A DNA stretch of 64,000 bases from Neoakkermansia glycaniphila (lineage in GTDB: Bacteria > Verrucomicrobiota > Verrucomicrobiia > Verrucomicrobiales > Akkermansiaceae): positions 1 to 64,000 of the forward strand of contig NZ_LIGX01000041.1 of NCBI RefSeq assembly GCF_001683795.1. Reading direction: 5' to 3'. Position numbers and translations under genes: made by a program. Of this stretch, positions 58,846-64,000 are shown in pieces. Positions within the stretch are counted from its first letter, which is position 1, and every line of letters begins with the position of its first letter. A model generated the notes under the pieces. The model was not told where the DNA came from. It saw only the letters and a program-made list of their open reading frames with translations, and made no database searches.

Positions 58846-59478
58846 ATGATTTCCATAAAAAAAGCAACGACGATCCTTGCGGCCTGTGCCTGCATGTTGG
58901 CAGGCGGATTTGAAGCGCAGGGAGCGTCTTCTTCGCAGGTGGTCAGCAGCGATTTTGTTTACCCTCTGGCTCCGTCCCCCTCGGCCAAGCCCGATCCCAA
59001 GCTTCCCAACCTCGGCCGCGATAAGCACGGTCTTCCTTTTTATCATCCCCAGCAGCGCACGCGAGTCGTCCGTACGACGGCTTACACGCATTCCGAATCC
59101 GACCATGTGAAATACGGTCCCCGCAATGCGATCGGCACTTCTCTGAAGTACACGAATCAGGTACGCAGCGCCGCCGCCGATTGGTCGGTGTATCCGCTCG
59201 GCACCAAATTCAGGGTCAAGGGCCAGCCCTACCTGTATGTGGTGGACGATTACGGCAGCGCGCTCGTGGGTACGGGTACGATCGATATTTACCAGCCCAG
59301 CCGCTCACTCATGCGTAAATGGGGCCGCCGCGTGGTAGAAATCACGGTAGTTCAGTGGGGCTCTTCCGAGTTGAGCATGCAAAAGCTCAGTGACCGGCGC
59401 AAGTTCCGCCATTGCGACCGCATGTTTGCGGCATTGCAGAAACAGCGCGGCAATGCAGCCTACGCCAAGGCAAAATAA
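58846..59478 (+). CDS. 3D (Asp-Asp-Asp) domain exported protein
   Basis: A 210-residue exported protein. Signal: MISIKKATTILAACACMLAGGFEAQG. After a Pro/Ser/Lys linker comes a double-psi-beta-barrel 3D domain (about 75-180): TTAYTHSESDH, ADWSVYPLGTKFRVKGQPYLYVVDDYGSALVGTGTIDIYQPS, where the Asp pair in VVDDYG and the Asp in TIDIY are the 3D aspartates. Such domains occur in lytic transglycosylases (MltA) and resuscitation-type proteins acting on peptidoglycan. This one lacks the larger MltA body, so enzyme activity is open. Own promoter and terminator. Confidence 0.83.
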   Translation: MISIKKATTILAACACMLAGGFEAQGASSSQVVSSDFVYPLAPSPSAKPDPKLPNLGRDKHGLPFYHPQQRTRVVRTTAYTHSESDHVKYGPRNAIGTSLKYTNQVRSAAADWSVYPLGTKFRVKGQPYLYVVDDYGSALVGTGTIDIYQPSRSLMRKWGRRVVEITVVQWGSSELSMQKLSDRRKFRHCDRMFAALQKQRGNAAYAKAK

Positions 59479-59508
59479 GGCTTCTGCCGGATTCCGTTTT
59501 TCCTTTCC

Positions 59509-59536
59509 ATGCTCCCTGTACAGGGAGCATTTTTTA
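59509..59536 (+). terminator. Terminator of the 3D-domain gene
   Basis: Perfect palindromic stem ATGCTCCCTG (59509-59518) with CAGGGAGCAT (59521-59530), followed by TTTTTA. Confidence 0.85.
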
Positions 59537-59777
59537 TGTCTCTTCAGCCGGGAAACGTATGAGAGGCACGCGGCAGGCAGCTGCACATCCTGATATTCGA
59601 AAGGCAGGAGGAAGGGTGTCGGAATGTGGAATCCCGCTGCGGAAATCGGGCTGCCCCGGGTGAGATTGCAACATGAGAGGAGGGGGAGAAGTTGTCGCGG
59701 ACGGGCGATGCCGGAATACACCCTGCAACCGAAGAAGTGCAGGGCAATGGCATACTGCTTTTCGGCGGATTGTCCGA
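59537..59777. other. Gene-free stretch
   Basis: About 240 bases with no coding frame of interest, between the 3D-domain terminator and the FHA gene stop. A hairpin CCCTGCA / TGCAGGG near 59730 has no T-run and is not a clear terminator. Confidence 0.4.
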
Positions 59778-60452
59778 TTACTTGTCGAGGCCGAATTGCT
59801 TGGCCGGGAGGAATTCTCCGGTCTGAACGGCGTGGTGCAGCGTCAGGCCCGCATAGAAGGCCAGCAGAGTCAGGATGATGACGTAGACGGTTTGCCCCGT
59901 GCTCCAATCGGCGAACATGCCCATGGATTTATTGGCTTTGGACTTTGCCCGGGGGTTCTTCCGTTTGGTTGGAAGCGGTTCGGACGGTTCTTCGTCATCT
60001 GTTGCGTCTTCTTCCGGCTGGTGTACCGCAGGAACGGGGGATGAATCGTTTTCGGGCATCTGCTCCTGCTCGTCATTCGGCTCGGTGTGAGGCCTCGTGT
60101 CCTGGGTATCGGAGACTTGGTCTTCGATGAACGATGCTTTCGGCACGTATTCGCCTCCGTCCGGAATGTAGATGAGGATGGCTTCTCCGAGGAGGTAGGG
60201 AATGCCGGGCTTCAGGGTGGCTTGAGCCACTTTCTGCCCGTCTGCAAGAACTCCGTTGGTGGAGTTCTCGTCGGTGAGGTAGTAGGCATCGCCTACTTTC
60301 TCGATGGAGCAATGAAGATTGGAGAGGGAAGGGATGGGCACGGGGTAGTTGCACGCACTGTTTCTGCCCACGGTGACGGTACGATGCTCCTCGGCGGGCA
60401 AGGTGAAAGTCTGGGGTTCGCCCCCGGGATAGGTGATGCGTATTTCTGCCAT
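59778..60452 (-). CDS. FHA-domain protein with C-terminal membrane helix
   Basis: A 224-residue protein. Residues 1-105 form a forkhead-associated domain that binds phosphothreonine peptides: TVTVGRNSACNYPVPIPSLSNLHCSIEKVGDAYYLTDENSTNGVLADG holds the usual GR, S-x-x-H and NSTNG marks. An acidic linker (about 115-170, many Asp, Glu, Pro) and a basic patch KRKNPRAKSKANKS precede one transmembrane helix (about 190-208), so the FHA part faces the cytoplasm and the tail spans the membrane. No kinase is visible nearby. It is divergent from obgE. Confidence 0.85.
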   Translation of the reverse strand: MAEIRITYPGGEPQTFTLPAEEHRTVTVGRNSACNYPVPIPSLSNLHCSIEKVGDAYYLTDENSTNGVLADGQKVAQATLKPGIPYLLGEAILIYIPDGGEYVPKASFIEDQVSDTQDTRPHTEPNDEQEQMPENDSSPVPAVHQPEEDATDDEEPSEPLPTKRKNPRAKSKANKSMGMFADWSTGQTVYVIILTLLAFYAGLTLHHAVQTGEFLPAKQFGLDK

Positions 60453-60531
60453 GTGTTGCAGTCTAATATGAGGGATTTTCCGGAGAAATCAATCAAAAAG
60501 CATCATAATGGCTGGAATTGTAAGGCTAGTC

Positions 60532-60560
60532 TTGTCAAAAGCCGCCTTTTCCTTTATCCT
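60532..60560 (+). promoter_or_regulatory. Promoter of obgE
   Basis: TTGTCA (60532-60537), 17-nt spacer, TATCCT (60555-60560). The transcript would start at the ATG at 60567. Confidence 0.5.
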
Positions 60561-60566
60561 GAAGGC

Positions 60567-61616
60567 ATGTTCGTTGACAATATACGCATCTTCGCAAAAG
60601 CGGGTAAAGGAGGAAACGGTCTCGCCAGTTTCAGGCGCGAGAAATTCGTTCCCAAAGGCGGGCCGGACGGCGGCGACGGCGGCGATGGCGGAAGCGTGAT
60701 TCTGGAAGTGGATCCGCATACGAACGATCTTCGCGCCTTTTTCTACGATCCCAAGCTGATAGCTACGGACGGCGTGCCCGGCGGCCATGTGCGCCGCCAT
60801 GGCAAGGATGGCAAAACCGTCGTCGGCAAGGTGCCTCCGGGTACGATCGTATACCGCAGCAATGCGGAGACGATGCAGGAAGCCACATGGCTGGAACGCG
60901 AAGGCGAAGGCATCGAGCTGGAGCAGATCGCCGACCTGACGGAGCTTGGCGAGCGGTTCGTGCTTTGCCAGGGTGGCGAAGGCGGCCGCGGCAACTGGCA
61001 TTTCCGTTCGGCAACGAACCAGTCGCCGACGGAATTCGAATTCGGCACGGAAGCCGAGAGCGGAGTGTTCTTTCTGGAACTCCGCCGTATCGCTGATGCC
61101 GGGCTTGTCGGATATCCGAATGCAGGCAAGAGCACGCTGCTCGGCGATATTTCTTCCGCCAAGCCGAAGGTGGCGGATTATCCTTTCACGACGTTGCAGC
61201 CGATTGTCGGCGTTGTCGAGTTCGACGATTTCCGCCGCTGCGTGGTCGCGGATATTCCGGGCATCATTGAAGGAGCCCACCGGAACCGCGGGCTCGGCCA
61301 TGAGTTCCTGCGCCACATCATGCGATGCAAGCTGCTGATTTTCGTGGTGGACATGTCCGGCCTGGAGCGCGATCCCATCGAGGATCTGCAGCAGTTGCGC
61401 ACGGAAATCAAGCTGTACAGCGAAGAGCTGGCGCAGCGTCCGTGGCTGATTGTGGCGAACAAGATGGATCAGGAAGCGTCCGTGGAGAATTTCGAAAACT
61501 TCCGCCGCCGCTTCCCGAAACAGGAAATCATTTCCGTGTCCGCGCTGACAGGCGAAGGAATCGATACCCTGAAAGCCCGCCTTAACGAGCTGATCGGGTA
61601 CCATTACGCCCGCTGA
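60567..61616 (+). CDS. obgE: GTPase ObgE/CgtA
   Basis: A 349-residue ribosome-associated GTPase. Residues 1-158 are the Gly-rich Obg fold (VDNIRIFAKAGKGGNGLASFRREKFVPKGGPDGGDGGDGG). The G domain shows GYPNAGKSTL (G1), the switch TTLQPIVGVV, DIPGIIEGAHRNRGLGHEFLRHI (G3), NKMD (G4) and SALTGEG (G5). It lacks the OCT tail. Such proteins aid 50S assembly and stress control. Start at 60567 is the family start; a long upstream frame is antisense to the FHA gene. Confidence 0.96.
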   Translation: MFVDNIRIFAKAGKGGNGLASFRREKFVPKGGPDGGDGGDGGSVILEVDPHTNDLRAFFYDPKLIATDGVPGGHVRRHGKDGKTVVGKVPPGTIVYRSNAETMQEATWLEREGEGIELEQIADLTELGERFVLCQGGEGGRGNWHFRSATNQSPTEFEFGTEAESGVFFLELRRIADAGLVGYPNAGKSTLLGDISSAKPKVADYPFTTLQPIVGVVEFDDFRRCVVADIPGIIEGAHRNRGLGHEFLRHIMRCKLLIFVVDMSGLERDPIEDLQQLRTEIKLYSEELAQRPWLIVANKMDQEASVENFENFRRRFPKQEIISVSALTGEGIDTLKARLNELIGYHYAR

Positions 61617-61665
61617 CGCAAAGGCAGCCCATCGTTTTATCCACTCTCTCAGACGATTTGATTTT

Positions 61666-62826
61666 ATGACTCCCTCCTCTTCTCCCACGCGGGTGCACAC
61701 CGGCGATCTGGCCGAACGCATCGCAGCCATTGGCGATTGTTTCGCCATCGAAGGCGAATTCATTTATGGCGAAGAATTGCAGAGCGGGCATATCAATACG
61801 ACGTACCGTGCCTGCTACCGTGCGGACGATCGGGAGGAGCGCTACATTCTCCAGCGTATCAATGAAAATGTCTTCAAGGATCCCGGTGCGGTGATGCGCA
61901 ATGTGGAGAAGGTGACCCGGCATATCTGCTGGAAGGTGATGCGCCGCCGCAAGGGTGCGGCCGGGCAGACGCTGAGCCTGTATCCCGCCCGGGGAGGGCG
62001 CACGTACGTGACTCTCGAAGACGGCGGCGTGTGGCGCTGCTACAACAATATCGAGGGTACGCATACGTACGATGTGGTCGAGAACACGAGGCAGGCGTAC
62101 CAGGCGGGCTATGCCTTCGGTTCCTTTCAGGAGTTGATCAGCGATATGAATCCCGACGATATCGTCGAGACGATTCCCAATTTCCACAATACGCGCAAGA
62201 GGTATGAAGCTTTGATGGAAGCGGTGGAGAAGGATTGCGCCGGGCGGCTCGAATCCTGCCGCTCCGAGCTGGAAACCGCGATGCAGTGGGAGCCCGATGT
62301 GGACAGACTGCTCGGCCTGCAGGCGACGGGGCTTCTGCCGACGCGAATCACGCACAACGATACGAAGATCAATAATGTGATGCTCGATGCCGAGACGGAT
62401 GAAGCCGTCTGCGTGATCGATCTCGATACGGTGATGCCCGGGCTCGTGCTGTACGATTTCGGCGATATGGTGCGTACGGCGACCTGTACGGCCGAGGAGG
62501 ACGAGGAGGATCTCGGGAAGGTGTGCATGCAGATGCCCCTGTTCGAGTCGCTTCTGGAGGGGTATCTGGATGCTGCCGGAGAGTTCCTGACAGCCGAGGA
62601 GATCGAGCAGCTGCCGTTTTCAGGGAAATTGATTACGATTGAGATCGGTATTCGCTTTCTGACGGATTATTTGAATGGCGATGTGTATTTCAAGACGCAC
62701 AAGCCGCTGCATAACCTGATTCGCGCCCGGAACCAGTTCCGCCTTGCACAGAGTATTCAGGACAATCTGCCGCAGATGAACAAATACGTGCAGAAGCTGG
62801 CCTCTTCATATAAGAAGAAGAGGTAG
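61666..62826 (+). CDS. APH-fold sugar kinase, NahK-like
   Basis: A 386-residue kinase of the aminoglycoside-phosphotransferase fold. Residues about 25-110 form the ATP lobe (GHINTTYRACY, YILQRINENVFKDPGAVM). The catalytic loop THNDTKINNVMLD and VIDLDTVMPGLVLYDFGDMVR follow. This TK-N-D and DLDTVMPGL pattern is that of N-acetylhexosamine 1-kinase and relatives that start use of GlcNAc or galacto-N-biose from mucin. The sugar is an inference. It begins 49 nt after obgE. Confidence 0.78.
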   Translation: MTPSSSPTRVHTGDLAERIAAIGDCFAIEGEFIYGEELQSGHINTTYRACYRADDREERYILQRINENVFKDPGAVMRNVEKVTRHICWKVMRRRKGAAGQTLSLYPARGGRTYVTLEDGGVWRCYNNIEGTHTYDVVENTRQAYQAGYAFGSFQELISDMNPDDIVETIPNFHNTRKRYEALMEAVEKDCAGRLESCRSELETAMQWEPDVDRLLGLQATGLLPTRITHNDTKINNVMLDAETDEAVCVIDLDTVMPGLVLYDFGDMVRTATCTAEEDEEDLGKVCMQMPLFESLLEGYLDAAGEFLTAEEIEQLPFSGKLITIEIGIRFLTDYLNGDVYFKTHKPLHNLIRARNQFRLAQSIQDNLPQMNKYVQKLASSYKKKR

Positions 62827-62830
62827 GAGA

Positions 62831-62856
62831 TACCCGGATATGCCCGGATATGCCCG
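62831..62856. repeat. Short 10-nt tandem repeat
   Basis: Unit TGCCCGGATA (first copy TACCCGGATA) about 2.6 times just after the sugar kinase stop. Probably unstable but without known role. Confidence 0.6.
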
Positions 62857-63123
62857 TTTCGGGCAGGGCCTGCTGCTTGTGCGGCCGTATGGTTGTCCTC
62901 CGTGGCTGGATTGTGGCCCTTGGGGTGTATCGTCCTGCCTGCGGGAAAGTCTGTCGCTTGAGAAGGGCGTTGCACGTGGTGTGGATGGAGATTTGGCGGA
63001 GCTGATATGTACCCGGCAGATGCCGGCTGTACTGTGTGCTTGAGATTTGTCCATGCTTGGCTGTTCAAGTTGCGGGCGGCGGAACCTGTACCTGTGCGTG
63101 CCTGAGAGGGCTCAAAGAGAGAA
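62857..63123. other. Gene-free stretch
   Basis: About 270 bases between the kinase gene and the secretin terminator. Short frames on both strands have no family character. No promoter or RNA was recognised. Confidence 0.4.
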
Positions 63124-63156
63124 AGAAAACAGGCGCAGGGATGAACCTGCGCCTGT
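63124..63156 (-). terminator. Terminator of the secretin gene
   Basis: Perfect 11-bp stem ACAGGCGCAGG (63129-63139) with CCTGCGCCTGT (63146-63156). On the minus strand it is followed by TTTTC. Confidence 0.8.
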
Positions 63157-63183
63157 GAAATGTTTGCTCGTAGTCAGTACCTC

Positions 63184-64000
63184 TTAGGGGCGAACCAGAC
63201 CGTCATCCATCAGAGTGGGGGCGGAGCTGACGGAGGTAGCCGTTTCGATGGGAGGCAGCGGCGAGGAATTGCCGGCGCGCTGGGCACGGGCCGAGTTGCC
63301 GCTCGGATCCACCGTCTTGGCCGTCACGAAGATCATCAGATTCTTCTTGATGTGGCTGTCCACATTGCTGCGGAAGAAACGGCCCACGAGGGGAAGGTCG
63401 CCGAAGATAGGCACCTTGTCTTCGACCTTCTGCACGTTTTCGCTCAGCAAGCCACCGATGGCCAGAGTGTGGCCGTCCATGATGGAGGGATTGGTGTTGA
63501 TGTAGCGGCGTGTGAAGATCGGCATTCCGATGCGGTTTTCCGACAGGGTGATGTTTTCGAAGTCGCCGTCGGCATTGGTGATGGCCGTGGTGATCGGGCT
63601 GCCGTAGTTGACGAAGCCTTCGAAGTCCACTACCTTGATTTCAAAGCGGTCGAATACGATGACGCCAGTGTCTTTCTTGATTTCGGCAATCTTGAAGCGA
63701 AGGACAACACCCACTTCTTCCGTGGCCCATTCGGACGGTGTAGCGCCAGTGGCTACGGGGGAGTTCATGGTAACGTTGTTGCCATTACCGCCCCAACCGC
63801 CGCCGTTGTTGTTGTTCTGCTGCTGGAGCTGGGGCGGATCGTAACGGCTCGGATAGATAAAGCGGCGGATCACTTCGATTTTGGCTGCGCCGCCGTCGTC
63901 ATCCATGCCTTCAAGAGCCGTAGGCGTGAAGGAAAGGTCGCCGGGCTTGGCAAGGAGGCTCGGAGCGTTCATGACGTCCACGCCTTTCTTCTGGCTGAGG
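63184..64000 (-). CDS. Secretin (type II/IV) C-terminal part, cut by the window edge
   Basis: At least 271 residues of the C-terminal secretin domain; the rest lies past the right edge. LSQKKGVDVMNAPSL, then FTRRYINTNPSIMDGHTLAIGGLLSE and KVPIFGDLPLVGRFFRSNVDSHIKKNLMIFVTAKTVD are the classical secretin signature and end. A low-complexity Asn/Gly/Gln-rich segment (QQNNNNGGGWGGNGNN) and an additional strand insert lie before it. It forms the outer-membrane ring of a type II or type IV pilus-like system. In A. muciniphila a secretin-like gene lies near the pilus-linked Amuc_1100; being the same locus is an inference. Confidence 0.88.
   Translation of the reverse strand, partial: LSQKKGVDVMNAPSLLAKPGDLSFTPTALEGMDDDGGAAKIEVIRRFIYPSRYDPPQLQQQNNNNGGGWGGNGNNVTMNSPVATGATPSEWATEEVGVVLRFKIAEIKKDTGVIVFDRFEIKVVDFEGFVNYGSPITTAITNADGDFENITLSENRIGMPIFTRRYINTNPSIMDGHTLAIGGLLSENVQKVEDKVPIFGDLPLVGRFFRSNVDSHIKKNLMIFVTAKTVDPSGNSARAQRAGNSSPLPPIETATSVSSAPTLMDDGLVRP

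Noticed and set aside
1..64000. CRISPR array, insertion sequence, prophage or rRNA operon
   Set aside because: No spaced direct repeats, transposase, terminal repeats, phage genes or rRNA sequence were seen.

Overview
The window looks like chromosomal DNA from a Verrucomicrobiota bacterium of the Akkermansia type. The clues are a PEP-CTERM protein ending in a run of arginines, a signal-peptide-bearing GH43, a probable N-acetylhexosamine-type sugar kinase, many lipoproteins, a DUF5009/NagX-like membrane protein, and a secretin at the right edge resembling the type IV pilus secretin found near Amuc_1100 in A. muciniphila. The genus is an inference. GC is high, so long antisense open frames are common and were ignored. 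Shine-Dalgarno sites are mostly weak or absent, and many promoters (TTGACA/TTGCCA, about 17 nt, TAnnnT) end within a few bases of the start codon.

Left part (1-24.6 kb): PEP-CTERM protein, an S9 peptidase, two MFS carriers, LemA plus a GIDE-LemA fusion, a CNNM/CorC-like protein, FmdB-like zinc ribbon, rpsN, a pyrF-thyA-folA operon, SulP, a LysE-type exporter, a thioredoxin-fold lipoprotein, trpS, small envelope proteins, a DEAD-box helicase, a beta-propeller-like lipoprotein and argD.

Middle (24.6-34.1 kb): GH43, an array of five related lipoproteins on one strand with its own promoter and terminator, a NagX-like protein and a 1172-residue SNF2 helicase. Then come an Lrp/AsnC regulator with its aminotransferase, a CPBP protease, a HAD phosphatase, a YggS protein and an ankyrin lipoprotein (34.4-39.3 kb).

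The most unusual stretch is 39.3-45.2 kb, partly AT-rich. It has three tandem exported paralogues, a protein joining an N-terminal PA14-like module to a Tae4-like peptidoglycan amidase domain, two divergent paralogous coiled-coil proteins, and a second protein whose N-terminus resembles that of the amidase protein. I read it as a candidate effector/immunity-type island with no visible secretion apparatus.

Right part (45.2-64 kb): tRNA-Glu, tyrA, a Pro/Thr-rich lipoprotein, ispG, rpsT, a DciA-like protein, a ferredoxin, lnt (which would acylate the many lipoproteins), a membrane acyltransferase, hisS-aspS, a 3D-domain protein, an FHA protein, obgE, the sugar kinase and a partial secretin. No rRNA, insertion sequence, prophage or CRISPR array was seen.
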